A stretch of DNA of 64,000 bases, from assembly GCF_026230105.1 (NCBI RefSeq), contig NC_079482.1, forward strand, positions 806,001-870,000, written 5' to 3'. Of this stretch, positions 1 through 12,000 are shown one piece after another. How positions within the stretch are numbered: position 1 is the stretch's first letter; each line of letters starts with the position of its first letter. The notes beneath the pieces were generated by a model. It saw nothing but the letters and a program-made list of their open reading frames with translations. It was not told the origin of the DNA and searched no databases. The DNA is from Diorhabda sublineata (taxonomy: Eukaryota; Arthropoda; Insecta; Coleoptera; Chrysomelidae). The position numbers and the translations under genes were made by a program.

Positions 1-392
1 AAATTCACTACCGGTGAAGATATGTTCGGTCTAACTGAACCTGCTATAGTTAGGGTATTGGAAAGTATGCCCGGTATCGATACATTATCCGATTACAAAT
101 TCAAATACGGTCGAAATCCTTTATTAGAATTGCCGTTGGCTATAAATCCTACCGGTTGTGCTAGAACCGAACCCAGATTGAGGAATCAGATGCATTGGAA
201 ACGTTCGCATACTCAAAGGACGGTATTATCTACGGTCCGACCTATTTTCGGTCCTTCCACTGCCGGATCCGTTCCGAATACGACGACTTTGGGCGAATTG
301 TCGTGTCCTTATAGTAAACAGTTTGTACATTCCAAGAGTTCGCAATATAAAAAGATGAAACAAGAATGGAGAAATAATGTTTATTTGGCGAG
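1..392 (+). CDS. trr: trr exon (partial at left edge): post-FYRC region and pre-SET linker
   Basis: Open in frame 1 from the first base and ends at AG before the donor GTTAGT (393). It encodes FGLTEPAIVRVLESMPGID, KFKYGRNPLLELPLA, GCARTEPRL and the pre-SET linker ending NNVYLA plus two bases of an Arg codon. The reading frame continues past the donor to a stop at 447, but that tail is intronic. The ATG at 22 is internal, not a start. Confidence 0.93.
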
Positions 393-3040
393 GTTAGTTT
401 TTCCAAATTTTCCCGTGGTTTTTCACTTTATTTCGAGCAAAATCTAAACTAAAAATAATTGAACACACTGTATAATATCATTATACGCTAAAATTGATGC
501 TTGGCTTAATAAACTTTAACAAAAATCATTTATCTATGAAGATATTAGACGAAATTATTTGTCGATGAAAAATAAAGACATGGGGTCCAAAAGTTTATTT
601 GTCGATGAAAAAAATTAAAAGTAATCATTTGGTTTTTACATTTGTTGATAATTAAATGAGGTGAAAAGACATAATAATAATTTGTTTATGAAAAAATTAA
701 ACTAAAAATAAAAAAAATTCATTTGTCGATGGAAAACTGAGATGAAGGGGTCCAAAAAAGTTATTTGTTCAAGAAAAAATGATAAGCAATCATTTGGTTA
801 GTTCATTTGTTGATAAAAAATCACTTAACCGATGAACAACGATAAAGGAAAGAAGAATAACCTAACCAATCGAATTTTTATTATTTTCAGATCAAAAATT
901 CAAGGTTTGGGTTTATACGCCGCCAGAGACCTAGAAAAACATACCATGGTCATTGAGTACATAGGAGAACTTATAAGAACAGAATTAGCAGAATGTAGAG
1001 AAAAACAATACGAAGCTAAAGTGAGTTTTCCCTTGTAATTTTATGCATATCAAATTTTATGCCTACTTTTTAATAATACAGTTTGTCTCAAAAAATAGGA
1101 TTACCAACCTAACCAACTTTGCATTGTTGAACATAACCTCAACTACAATGTGCAGAAGAATCTCTAATAGAACATGGAATTATATTTCATAATGTTCAAG
1201 GTGGATTAGCATAGTATAAATGCATCCATGAACTAAATACATCCAAATATGGATGATACTCAATCCAGGACGAAATCGGTGAAACCAGTACAAAAATCTT
1301 GTCTTTGTGTCCACATTGATGCTATGCTGGTAATTGAATAAAAAAAATTAAGTTGATTAGAACTACATGGATATGTTTCTGTCGAATACCACTCAGTCTG
1401 AAGGTTCTCGTGGGTTGGTACATCTGTATTGGACAAGCTAAATGAGCTAAATAAGGTTCCGGGACATACTGGACTGGAGATAAATGAAATAGCCGGCAGA
1501 CTAGGAGAGGACAAACTCTTCTGAGTCCTTTTATGGTATCAGTTACAGAACAATAGAGAAAGCACAGGAAAAGAAGGAAAACAGGTTAATATTAACAAGA
1601 ATCATGTTCGTGTACTGGTACATCAGGAAGGTACAACAGCAAACAAATGTATGGATCTTTCGAGATAAGCCAAAAAGCACTTTGAAGCAAATATTGCCTT
1701 GGTTTTATCAGTCATGTGACAACAGGAGTTATTGGAGAAATGTTAGAGGAAAGAATGTAATCTTTTAAATTGCAGCTTAACCGATTGAATTTTTAAATCA
1801 CCATGAGGGTGAGTTGATACCATATTGCCCCGATTTGGTACTCGATGAGTTTTTGTTGGCAAATATTTAAAACAAACTGCGTGGTCATTGGTTTGTACTA
1901 TTAGAAGATATTTTTATCATTCAAAACGTAATGGAAAAGGCTTCAAACGAATGAATAAGTGTATTAATTTTTATTTATAATTTTTTTTAGAATCGAGGAA
2001 TATACATGTTCCGATTGGACGAAGAACGAGTGGTAGATGCCACTTTATGTGGAGGCCTGGCGAGATACATCAATCACTCATGTAACCCGAATTGTGTAGC
2101 TGAAACGGTCGAAGTAGACAGAGATGTCAAAATAATCATTTTTTCAAAAAGAAGAATACTAAGAGGGGAAGAGGTAAGTCAAAAATTGTACATTTTACTA
2201 TTTTTTCATAATTTCATAAATTATTTTCAAAATAATTATTTCAAATAATAAATTTGTTAAAGGTATTCCAAAATTAACGCCAATTTCCTTGTTTTAACAT
2301 CAAATTAAAATTACGAGGTGTGATCAATAGTACGATGAAAAATTAATATTCTTCAAAGTACTTTCCTTGGGTAGTTGTGCCCTTTGGAGGTTGATACAAA
2401 TATAACAAAGATCAATAATATGGAGACACCAGGCTTAACAGAAGAAGAAACGTGAATGTTTCTGCTACTTAGTGGACGAAAACCTTCTCATGGTTAAAGT
2501 GCGATTAAGAAATCCTAAAGAAGGAGCTGAATTGATATATTTGCTGTAAATACTGACCGTTCTCAGATCCTTTGAGTCGTACTCAACAAGAATCTTTAAT
2601 ACAACATGGAATTATTTTTCATAATGTTGAAGGTGGATTAGCAAGATAAAAGTCCATAAATGAACTATATAGAGTTATATAAAGCCCCATTCTACAACAC
2701 TATTTTTTGTTTATTTGGGCGCTATGTGCTCCCCCAATCAAATATACATTTCCCCGAACAGTTTCCTCAGAAAAACAATAATCCTTCGACCCCAAGATAC
2801 CTTTAGAACCTCCTCCTTAATGTCCTAATGGCATGTAATCAATTCAACTATTGGTAATACCGATAAATGGATTACTACGACGTAGAAAACGCCGAACTAA
2901 TATGTTTTAATTTTGCACAAATATTTATGTGAATTTTTTGTTTTCAGTTATCTTATGACTACAAATTCGATATAGAGGATGATCAGAATAAGATTTCTTG
3001 TATGTGCGGCGCACCGAATTGTCGCAAATGGATGAATTAA
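1..3040 (+). CDS. trr: Histone H3K4 methyltransferase, trithorax-related / KMT2C-KMT2D type, 3' part of gene (4 exons)
   Basis: Exons 1-392, 891-1020, 1991-2173 and 2948-3040 join into 798 nt (265 residues plus TAA) with phase kept at every GT/AG junction. The product is the C-terminal end of a KMT2C/D (Drosophila Trr) enzyme, which methylates histone H3 lysine 4 at enhancers within the COMPASS-like complex. In order it shows the region after the FYRN/FYRC domains (PTGCARTEPRL), the conserved linker YSKQFVHSKSSQYKKMK, a SET domain from about residue 126 (IQGLGLYAARD, RYINHSCNPNC, GEELSYDYKF) and a cysteine-rich post-SET tail (CMCGAPNCRKWMN). The NHSC and ELSYDY motifs, which bind the methyl donor and form the catalytic pocket, are intact, so this end looks functional. 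The several-thousand-residue N-terminal part lies left of the window. The VYLARSK..GLGLYAARD linker and WMN end favour KMT2C/D over KMT2A/B (trx). Confidence 0.95.
557..803. repeat. Degenerate duplicated block in trr intron 1
   Basis: Two diverged copies begin at 557 and 721. Each starts ATTTGTCGATG, continues through GGGGTCCAAAA and ends near AATCATTTGGT, an offset of 164 bp. Extra ATTTGTCGATG-like words lie between them. The block sits in the 498 bp intron between the first two exons and has no open frame of note. Confidence 0.6.
891..1020 (+). CDS. trr: trr exon: start of SET domain
   Basis: Bounded by acceptor TTATTTTCAG (881-890) and donor GTGAGT (1021). Completes the Arg codon split by the previous intron and reads SKIQGLGLYAARDLEKHTMV then IEYIGELIRTELAECREK, the N-terminal SET strands with the GLGLYA methyl-donor-binding motif. 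130 nt, leaving phase 0. Confidence 0.93.
1156..1211 (+). repeat. Dispersed repeat, copy in trr intron 2
   Basis: 56 bp matching 2588-2643 at nearly every base (core AACATGGAATTAT, TTTCATAATGTT, AGGTGGATTAGCA). The two copies sit in consecutive trr introns in the same orientation, so they are either two insertions of one element or a local duplication. Confidence 0.7.
1380..1790 (+). pseudogene. LINE RNase H domain remnant in trr intron 2
   Basis: From about 1438 the plus strand reads LNELNKVPGHTGLEINEIAG, matching the PGHTGxExNExAD motif of the RNase H domain in I/Jockey-type non-LTR retrotransposon ORF2. Recognisable but frame-broken LINE tail sequence follows to about 1790. No complete domain or reading frame survives. 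The 84-codon opening on the other strand here is an antisense shadow. Confidence 0.6.
1991..2173 (+). CDS. trr: trr exon: SET catalytic core
   Basis: Acceptor is a T-run plus TTAG (1981-1990), donor GTAAGT at 2174; exactly 61 codons, phase 0 at both ends. Reads NRGIYMFRLDEERVVDATLC, then GGLARYINHSCNPNCVAE and VDRDVKIIIFSKRRI, ending RGEE. Contains the pseudoknot motif NHSC and the Cys of NPNC, which helps bind zinc with the post-SET cysteines. Confidence 0.94.
2588..2643 (+). repeat. Dispersed repeat, copy in trr intron 3
   Basis: Second copy of the 56 bp sequence at 1156-1211. The rest of intron 3 (2174-2947) shows no convincing coding sequence. Confidence 0.7.
2948..3040 (+). CDS. trr: trr last exon: SET end, post-SET and stop
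   Basis: Acceptor TTTTCAG (2941-2947). Reads LSYDYKFDIEDDQNK, then ISCMCGAPNCRKWMN and TAA at 3038-3040. Completes the GEELSYDY motif across the intron. Three post-SET cysteines (CxC...C) are present and the typical WMN/WLN end is intact. Confidence 0.95.
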   Translation, partial: LSYDYKFDIEDDQNKISCMCGAPNCRKWMN

Positions 3041-3169
3041 GGCTTTGTTGCAATATTATTAATTATGACAATGTAAATAATCTATTTACGTAAATAATTT
3101 TTTTTGTATGTCGATATACGACGGTTTATAGTGCCATTTTTATCGATTGCGATTTGTATACATTCCACT

Positions 3170-3259
3170 AATAAATAGCAAAAAACGATTGACGAAAAAA
3201 AACGATGGAATTTATTTTTCATTGGAATTAAATTAAAAAAAAAATATTTACCAAATAAA
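3170..3259 (+). promoter_or_regulatory. Candidate polyadenylation signals of trr
   Basis: AATAAA occurs at 3170-3175 and 3254-3259, 130-220 bp after the trr stop. In DNA this A/T-rich, AATAAA arises often by chance, so only the position supports the call. Confidence 0.4.
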
Positions 3260-3808
3260 AAACAGAAATTGTGTAACTGCCATTCGAGTAATAGAAAAAA
3301 TAAATCCCGTAACGATTTTTTTTTGTCATTTGGACTATTATACGGAAATGGAAACGTCGTTTGGATTATTTATCGTGAGATGGTATTTTGATATACAATA
3401 ATTAGGGACCAAATAGGAATATTTTATCATTTCGTGAGTAAATACGTTAAATATTAGCTTTTGGAGACTAGTCCCTATTATTTAGGTCGATCGGTGGGTA
3501 GTTTTATAAGAAAATTAGAAGAAGAAAAACCGTTAAACATTCGATTAGTAAATGGCGTAAGGAATATCGTTTTTTACCTTTCTGAAGGTTTATACAAGAA
3601 TAATTTTGATTTATACATATTTTAAATGGTGGAAATTTGACGATTTTTCTCGAAATTTTCTCATTATTTCAACTACCGATCTTCGAATCATTGTTATTCT
3701 CTAACATTAGATGTTTGTATATATAAGCAATTTATTTATTTATTTCTTTATAAACAATAACTGCGCGAATATTGTAAATAATGTAAGAAATGGAAACGCC
3801 GTTGTTGA

Positions 3809-3809
<1 letters not shown>

Positions 3810-3861
<52 letters not shown>
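3810..3861. repeat. (TA)n microsatellite, about 26 units
   Basis: Uninterrupted alternating TA over 52 bp. It creates a spurious tyrosine-isoleucine reading frame at 3711-3893. Confidence 0.95.
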
Positions 3862-3864
<3 letters not shown>

Positions 3865-4869
3865 AAAATACAAAAATTTTATTTCTATTGTAGATCGAGT
3901 GATTTCGTTGCCAAAAATGACGTTAAACTAATCAAAAACTAATTTGGAGCATAAATGTGTTATTTTAAACCTTAATCCATTTGATTTTCTCCATTTCTTT
4001 CAGTATCTAATGTTTTTAATTTTGTTCGGTTGTCTTTATATTGGAAACGTTACTCAAACGACTCTCAATTTCTTTAAACTGTTTTTCTCTATCTCTAATT
4101 CCGTCTAATTATCCTATACCTCATTTGAGCCCATTCACGTTCTTTGCTTGATCCTAATGTCTCCTAATACCCCGGTCAATTTAGACATTAGAATTACATA
4201 AATTCTCTATAAGCTGAAAATTAGTAAAATAAAAATATTAATAATAAAATAATAAAAGTTTTTTGCGATTTTCACAAAATTATTCACTTCAATTGTTTAG
4301 TTTCCTTTATTTCTTCATTAATTTCTACAATATCATCTGCATATTATCTTGGATCACTAATTTATATTCAACCAAATATTTTTTTCTGTAAGTTGATTAT
4401 TTTAAAACTTTATACAGGGTCAAAAACAATTAATAACTATCTAAAAATATTCATCAAAGTTTGTATTGAACTTTACTGAATGTGTGTGCTAATAAAGGTC
4501 ATTTTTGGTAAACTAATTAAGAATTGCCGTGCAATATTAACTTTATAAGTTTTTATAAACAAAAAAATATTGTAATTATTTTTTTTAAGAAAAAAAACTT
4601 TTTGCATAGGTAATGTTTTTGTAAATATTCTTTTTTGAAAGAAGATAATTTTATTTTGATTGGATAATTTGATTTTTATATAGTTTTTATTGTTTTATCT
4701 TTTTTTTAATTCTAGATGAGTGACAAAATTCACTTTTTATTAGATTAATTCTTTATTAAAAATAAAAAAAACATACATACATAGTAGTGTGTTTATTTGT
4801 ACAAGTTTTATTTGTATCTGTAAAATATGTAAATACAAAAAATGGAATATTAAGAAATTGGTTTTTTTT

Positions 4870-5075
4870 CATCCTAGTGCTTCAATCCCTCATAAAACAA
4901 ACTTTGATGCGTTCCTCCATTCCCGAATCCATTAGAGGCTAACTTCATTCTTCTTACTCAACTCATTTAGCTTTTCCAAGCATTCTAAAAACAGTTTGGA
5001 CTTTATGACATTGGAGTTTAGAGCTCTAATAATTGCTTAGTGATCAGACATGTGGTTAGGGTACTTCCTTTCTAA
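4870..5075 (-). pseudogene. LINE RNase H remnant A
   Basis: The minus strand reads IIRALNSNVIKSKLFLECLE followed by KLNELSKKNEVSL, matching the LINE RNase H segment SDSQAALKAL...S..I.SKLV.ECL..LN.L. It breaks after this. It is related to remnant B at 5895-6075 (shared RALN.NVI), so a similar LINE tail was inserted or duplicated twice in the trr-DIP intergenic DNA. Confidence 0.55.
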
Positions 5076-5212
5076 ATAAAATTGTTACTCAAAATATTTA
5101 TTACCCTTTATTTGCTCCACCACTTGGGATCCTCAGTATTTCACACTTTTAAAAAATATGGATAGAAATTTCATCTTCTATATACCAGAATCCACAAGTT
5201 GCTTTCTCCACT

Positions 5213-5625
5213 AACTACCTAGGGTCTTCAAGTCGTCCATTGAGGCGGCACTAATTCCACAAGACTCCTGTCTTTCATTATTAGAAAGTTCAAGATGTAA
5301 TACACCTCGAGATGTAACCTCTGGTTATTCTTGGTCTCTCACATTTCTAAGGAATGATAGAAGAATCTGCATACCTAGTGATCCATTTTTCATACAATCA
5401 ACTTTTTAGGTACTTTTTAAAAAACAATTAAGATACAGCAAAAAAACCAAATTCTTCTACCTCTCTAAAAGTTTTATGCCCTTTAGAGCATCAGAGCAAC
5501 ACATCTTTCATTCCTTTTCACCAATATTTCATTCTTCACAACCCTATTTGTGGTACTCGTCTTGCATTCTGTACTCAACCACCTAGCATCTTCAAGACAT
5601 CCATTGAGGCGTCACTATCTCGACA
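5213..5625. repeat. Diverged repeat pair between the two LINE remnants
   Basis: Copies at about 5216-5254 and 5580-5618 share ACCTAG..TCTTCAAG, CATCCATTGAGGCG-like and CACT words, offset about 364 bp. Probably two copies of a LINE 3' tail accompanying the RNase H remnants. Confidence 0.45.
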
Positions 5626-5894
5626 AAACTCATCTCATCTACTCTATTTTGTGTCTTATACTCCTCAAGTTATAAATTCTCGTGTTCCAGTTCGACAGTA
5701 AGTGAATCGAGGTTTCTTCTTCTGTATAACACAACCTGAACTTTGCTTGAGACGGCAATGCCCCAAAAAAACTACAGTTAGTATTCGTAGATTGTTCTTG
5801 TATAGACTAGTATAAATCTATCCTGATTATAGTTCTCCAGGAGTCAACCCCTGTAGGTTGTTCCAATAACTACCATCTACCTTGTTTTTCAAAG

Positions 5895-6075
5895 GTTTCA
5901 GATCCTATGAAGGGTTTATTTGCTTCTACTTTAGCAACTCTGTCAGCTATTTCGTTTCTCTCCACTCCAGTGTATCCCAGAATCCATTCTTCTTGTCTTG
6001 TCTTCATTCATTTTGAAGTTTATGACATTGTAGTTTAAAGCTCTAATAGATGCTTGTCTATTGGACAAGATGATA
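5895..6075 (-). pseudogene. LINE RNase H remnant B
   Basis: The minus strand, with one frame change, reads ASIRALNYNVINFKM then WILGYTGVERNEIADRVAKV and EANKPFIGSETF. This matches the RNase H W.PGHxGxExNExAD.LA motif of I/Jockey-type LINE ORF2; Gly-Tyr replaces Gly-His, a mutated active-site region. It is a fragment only. Confidence 0.65.
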
Positions 6076-6109
6076 TCAGTTCAGTGCCCAAGCTTACAGA
6101 GTGTTTGGT

Positions 6110-8911
6110 TCAAGGTCCGTACACTACTATTCCAGTTCTGTTTGTTATATTCGAGCATACTGCTCCTTAGCGGCGTTGATATCTACAGATGGACGTGGGT
6201 AGGTCCACAGTTACATATAAAACCGTACAACTATTTCGTTACATTTAACCAGTTTTATCTATAACTATTCATTACTTAATAAAAAAATAACTATATAGTA
6301 TTATTAGGTTAACATAATTTAACACAGATCTGGCGGTTACAGAGTGAGGTAATTTAGTGCCCGTGATATGATCCTGCACCGCTACCCTCGTTTCCAGACC
6401 TGTATGTAAGATTTTCAAAACGATGTGCCAAAAAATAGACTAACGACTTCAAATTCAGCATCATGACTAATGATTCAAAAAGTTTTGATTTCCAAAAAAT
6501 TAGAAAAAAATGTATTAAAAACGAATAGTTTTTGCACTATTCCCGATATCGAGATAACCAATACAGAGCTGATTAAAACCATTTTGAGCAAATATTTTCT
6601 GTCGTGTTTAATATAAAATTAGGTAAACTCAATATTCACTCAGTAAATCATAATTTTATTATTAATTAGTGATACAGTAACACGTGCACAATCCTTCTTC
6701 TTTTTTTTATTTGTAATGATGCGCTCAATCCCTAGATTATCCATCCAACTAAGTTAAGATTTCTGCGGTGTACATTCCGTTATTTTCAATCTTCTCTTTT
6801 ATTCTATTATAAATTATGTAAGGGACACGATAGTTATTTACAAGTTCTTAATATATTACACTTTCAAAACTACTAGACGTGTATTGAACATTGAAAAATG
6901 CAATTCTGTTACTCGTTTGTTTATGGAATCGTAATAAATACTTTGAGGTTAAATAAACGTAACTTATCATAACTTGAGTTTCTGAATTGATTAAAATATC
7001 AATCTCATCTTGTATGTTTACTAAAATTAATTCGTTTCAAATCTAGAAATTATCATATACCGAATTGCTAAGTAACATTAATGCGTTGGCTGCAATGTTT
7101 GCATTTTTACGTGTCAAATAATAACTCTCACCAGTGTTGCCAGATCTGATTAGAAAATTACTTGAAATTAGCAAAAATTGTGTATGAAAACTATATAAAC
7201 AAACGAAATAGTTTTCTGTATGAAATAAAGAAATAAGGGTAGGTGCGTTTAAATAGAACGAGTATTTAATTATACAATTTATTTGAAAAAGGGGGGATAC
7301 ATTTTAATGTGTAGACTCGCTGTTACTTTTTAATCCATTTTTCGTGGAAAGTAATGCCGTTAACGTATCTCTGTTCGTCTCTGATGTTACTTTTCATTAA
7401 GACGCTCGACATTTGCACTGCTTAGTGGCAATGTTAAAAAGTTTTGCATAAATTGTGCTACACTTTAAGTGAAGTAATTGAAAATATGCTTTTTCAGTCT
7501 AAAGAATCACGTTATTCTCATAATTAGTACAAATTAAAAGAAAATACGTAGATTATGAGATCGACGTTCGTAATTTTGCAGGAAAAGTTTAAAATATGTA
7601 GATTTACTTACAAAAACGTAGAGTTGGCAACGCTGAAGCTCTCTCTTTGCTTTACCGATTTAAAATACACTATGTATACAAAGATAATTGTATGTTTTGC
7701 ATTTTAAAAAATATGGTATTTTTTCTCCCAATTATTGTTATTATATATTTAATTTTTAAAAAACGTGGAAATCTAATCATTTTGGCAACACTGCATCTTA
7801 ATTTCATCAAACTTACCTGGTAACTTTAATGGAAATTGATGGATATGAAGTACGAGGTCACAGTTGATCAACGTTGTCAAACTTCAAAAAATGGTATGTA
7901 GTTTAAGAAGGTTTGTATATAAAAACGAAATAATTATACAATTTATTTTCTTAAATATATGTAATTACATTCAAAATATATACAATGATTTTCTTTTCTT
8001 AAGGATATGCCTCGAGCTGTTTATTAAATTTAAGTCTATTCTAATCTCAAGCGTACAAAAATAGCCCACAGTCCTAATTTATGATCCGTTTTCAAAAAAA
8101 AAAAAAAAGAAATTATGATATGTTCGAATGGATAAATTTAACGTAGTGCATTGTAGATACAAGTGATGCTAATTTTATTAGACTATACCGTAGAGAGAAA
8201 CGATGAGCAGAGCTGGGACTATGGTAACTTTGAAGATCTACAATACCTAAAATAACGCAAAAAAATCAATAACATCTTGTTTTGTTTGTCGCATCCGCTA
8301 TAATTACTTAAAAATCTTGATCTAAACCCAATATAATAGTTACGTAACGTTCGTTTTGCATGAAATCTCAGTTAATTCGAACTCAAATTCTACGTCCCAT
8401 TTAATTTTACTCGAATCAGATGCGGCACCTTGTTTTGTTAGTACCTAGTGATTGATTGGTTAAAATTTACGAAATTTATTTTTATTTCACTTTTGTAATG
8501 ACAATTCCATTTTAGGTTAGAATACAATAGTACAATAACCTGAATGGATGTCTCAGTTTGCTTATGACATTGATTCAACTTTTTCTGACACTGACTGAAC
8601 TTCTTCTGACACTGAATCAATTTTTTTGTGGCACTTCCAACAATTATCGTCATATATTAACCATTTCACACAAAACCTCGACAAAAAACACACCCAATAC
8701 TTTCTTATGAATTAGTATATCAGTGAAATTAGCATGAAAGTATATTCATTAGTTTTTGAGTTTAGAGAATAGATACAAATACACAGTGAAATGGATTTGA
8801 TGCGATTCTCATAGAAATTGACCAAAAAAACAATATTTACAAAGTTATAATAAATCACTCACCATGTATTCAAACTTAAAATTCACCATAAAGAAATTTC
8901 TATTATCTCAC
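6110..8911. other. Intergenic / DIP 3' region without recognised gene
   Basis: No convincing exon was found. The last DIP exon (C-terminal hydrophobic or GPI-signal exon plus 3' UTR) is expected on the minus strand below 8912 but could not be picked out. The dispersed words TGTTGCCAGA, GGCAACGCTG and GGCAACACTG occur at about 7135, 7630 and 7786. A minus-strand open frame at 8438-8653 has three QCQKK/QCHKQ repeats and nothing recognisable. Confidence 0.5.
7335..7450 (-). pseudogene. Possible hAT transposase C-terminal scrap
   Basis: The minus strand reads FLTLPLSSANVERLNEK followed by a stop and QRRTEIR. LPxSSAxxERxFS...TKxR is the conserved dimerisation motif of hAT transposases. Only about 35 codons match and stops interrupt them, so the call is weak. 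Confidence 0.35.
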
Positions 8912-9013
8912 CTTCTAAACTAACTCTCCTCGACGTATCGTTTCTTGATCTTTTTAAATCTGAATCGCGATACTTGTGACTGGAGCCGCTAAAAGAAATA
9001 TTGTCTTCGTAAG
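8912..9013 (-). CDS. DIP exon: polar C-terminal linker 2
   Basis: Acceptor TTTCTTTCAG, donor GTGAGA. Reads AYEDNISFSGSSHKYRDSDL then KRSRNDTSRRVSLE, a low-hydrophobicity stalk between Ig3 and the expected membrane anchor. 102 nt, leaving one base for a following exon that was not found. Confidence 0.7.
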
Positions 9014-12000
9014 CTGAAAGAAAAAAATTCGTGTCACCTTTCATACAACGTAATAAAAAAAATGAAATGAATAAAAAGAAATTATTAACAGCATTTTGTT
9101 AGAAGTGCAATTTTTTATTTTATTTACAGAAATTGGTATCTAAATACAAATATCCTAATTAAAATAATTGTTGGGCATCTTACCTTGTTGCTTTTTATTG
9201 GTGTGTAAATATTGATTTGGATTAGGAATTCCTGAAATTAAAATGAAATATTTTCATTTGTAAACATAGGTATAGAAATATATAACCTTATCTTAATATT
9301 CTCGCCCCAGAGTCTGCGCAAATGTTCAAATGATTGTTGTATAACCACAGATTACCTATATTTAGATAGTTCACTACAATTTTATTTGTTTTGAATTTTG
9401 CGAACTGATAAAAAATAGGAAAATTTTTTAATTAAAAGATTAGAAAATATTTTAAGAGCACTTATTTCCAGAATTTAAGTGAAACCATAGATAACTATAA
9501 TAGTATTCTTGAGAAAATTTAATTAATTAAGACATAATCCTAAATGATTAATGGCAACATTAGACGCGCCATGCATGACATAATACAAAATGGAGTCTTA
9601 ATCGAGTTAGCTAGAGATCAGATATAATTAATTTCTCAAAAGTTATATATCCCCACATGGACTCAAAGCCCAAAAAAGTTTACTTATTTTTTGCCTATTT
9701 TAATATAGTTACTACGTGTTTCAAAATATCACAATTTTGATGTGAGGTAACTTCTAAAGCCTATAGATTAACGTATTTTCAAATTTGCCGCCGAAGTTAA
9801 GATCAAAATAACAACTTACGGCATTAGTACGTTCGCGCATGACACTGATTTGTGTATATAAAGTTTTTACGCGGTTGCCAAGCGTGTTTTTTTTTCAGCA
9901 ATTATAAAAATACCAAAGAGAATCTTACGAATCTTAGATAAATGTAGCTTAATGAATTAGAAAAAACTTACTATATACGTTGATTGTTCCTTCCATATCC
10001 CCTAAAGAATTTTTCGATATGCATTTATAAACACCGTAATCTTTTGGTTCTAACAAGTTGATCCTGAGTTTCATATGAACCTTGAATCCATCTTCGATAA
10101 TTTCAGGAACAAACTTATTACCTGCAAAACGATAATAATTCAATCGTTTAACAAGGTTTAAAGTCAGTTACAATATTTCCTATAATAAATCAAAAGCAGA
10201 ATCTAATTTCAAAGTTCTCATGTCTCCGTACCTACTATTAAACACTCGATCATAGAAAATCGATGGGCTCGTTACAGCGTTGCAACTTGTAAATTTATAC
10301 TTTCTTGTCTCGTTTGAATGGCTGAATACCCGTTTGCCCTTTATTCCTGTCATCTCCCACGAGATTGCGACTTGCAACTATCTTTAATTAGTCCGATCGC
10401 TTTTTTTCCAACTTTACCAAAGTAAGGAAATTATTGGAGATACGTTAAAAATATGATTTTTCATTCCAATATTAATTTAAGCAAATGAAACAAATGTTTA
10501 AGGGTAGCATATTCGAAAAAACAAACGAAACATCCGCACACGTCGAGATTTGGCAACTGTGTCACTTCAAAGGTGAATGAACGCTTGCATCGTCAAACGA
10601 AATAATTACGCAACTATAATTATGTTTATTATAGTTTTACGTGTATAACTTTTTCTTTCTATACATAAAATAAATAAATTATAGTAAAATTTTAATTTTC
10701 ATATTTGATTAATACTTGAAACTGTTAAAAAAACCCTCATAAGTAATAACACGAATTAAAATTAACGATATTATACAGGATAGGACACAGAAAACAGTTT
10801 ATACATTATAAATGTTTTTGTGACTTTTGATAATTATTTCCACTAAAATCTTTTCGTTTGCAATATCAACTGGACTAAAATCCGTTTCGCTTTGTATCCT
10901 TTCCATCATTTCCCTACGGTATAGTTCTTAGAACGATTCTACTTACTGTGTGGAATAATTTCTCCATTGTCTTTGGTCCAATAGTTTATTGACTTTGGAA
11001 AAGCTTGGGAGAAACACTCCAGGGTAACTTGCTGGTCATCGTAAGCGCCTATTAACTGATATTGTATCCAAACTGAAGGAGCAACTTAAACGTAACAGAC
11101 ATAAAAATTGGAAACTTATTTTGTTTTTAAAACGTATATACAGGGTGGGTGCTTAAGCATCGAAAGTATTTCAATGATTATAATATCCAATTAGGGATGA
11201 AATTTACTCAATTATTTCAATATGTGAAAAACTCAAGGTCATTTGTCGCTTTGAACCTTTATTTTTATAGTTTCTGTATTAATTCTACATAACGGTACGA
11301 AACAAACCTAATTATATAGCTTATGTTTAATTAAATCAATAAAATATGTAAATTTTTCACGTATTAATAAGTAAATTTTAGATTAAATTCGTAACTTTGA
11401 CATTTAAAGTCACAATTACACTAAACAAAATCTAAATATCTAAAGTGTAAGTAAAATGATTACTCGGGTTTCAAGATAAATTACATTCTAACCGTTTGTA
11501 GGCGCTGTTGCAAGATTAATTATTGTCGAAATGTCAGAATATAACGTTTTTCTGTTTGCCAGTTTTTAATTGCATTTTATATTGCGTCAAAATTAATGTT
11601 TTAAACTTATGTAATTTAGAATATATACCATTTGCAAAATTTTGAGGTTTATTCTTTATTTCTTATCGGTTGAATTCAATGTAATCATGATAGTAATCGG
11701 AAAAACTGACAACGCGGCAACCATGTAAATTATCTGTCACGTCTGCTAACTGGTTGTAAAAGTAATTTATGATTAGAATTCGTATTACGATTTTTGATTA
11801 TTATAGTATGTTATGGAAATTTTAATTGATAGTTGAACAATAGATTTTGTACCTTAGAGGTTTTTCTTTTTCTGTTTATTCGTTTGATGAGACCAAATTG
11901 AGTATTTGAATAGTGCATCGCGTGCTACGAGAAATTTCCCTACAACTATTTCGTATATTTCGCTTCGTAACCGTGAGAAAAAATAAACCAAAAACCTATT

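Larger units (their letters stand above)
3041..4870. other. trr 3' UTR / intergenic DNA, no gene seen
   Basis: AT-rich with no coding signal. A near-repeat of GAAATGGAAACG appears around 3346 and 3788. The only structured element is the TA microsatellite at 3810-3861. Confidence 0.6.

Noticed and set aside
1260..1514. 84-codon minus-strand frame in trr intron 2
   Set aside because: Antisense of a LINE RNase H remnant on the plus strand.
3711..3893. 60-codon frame with Ile-Tyr run
   Set aside because: Produced by the TA microsatellite.
7800..7880. Possible last DIP exon on the minus strand ending at TTACCAG|GTAAGT
   Set aside because: Taking the one pending base from exon 8912, the frame gives no hydrophobic anchor and hits a stop quickly in the likely phase; not supportable.
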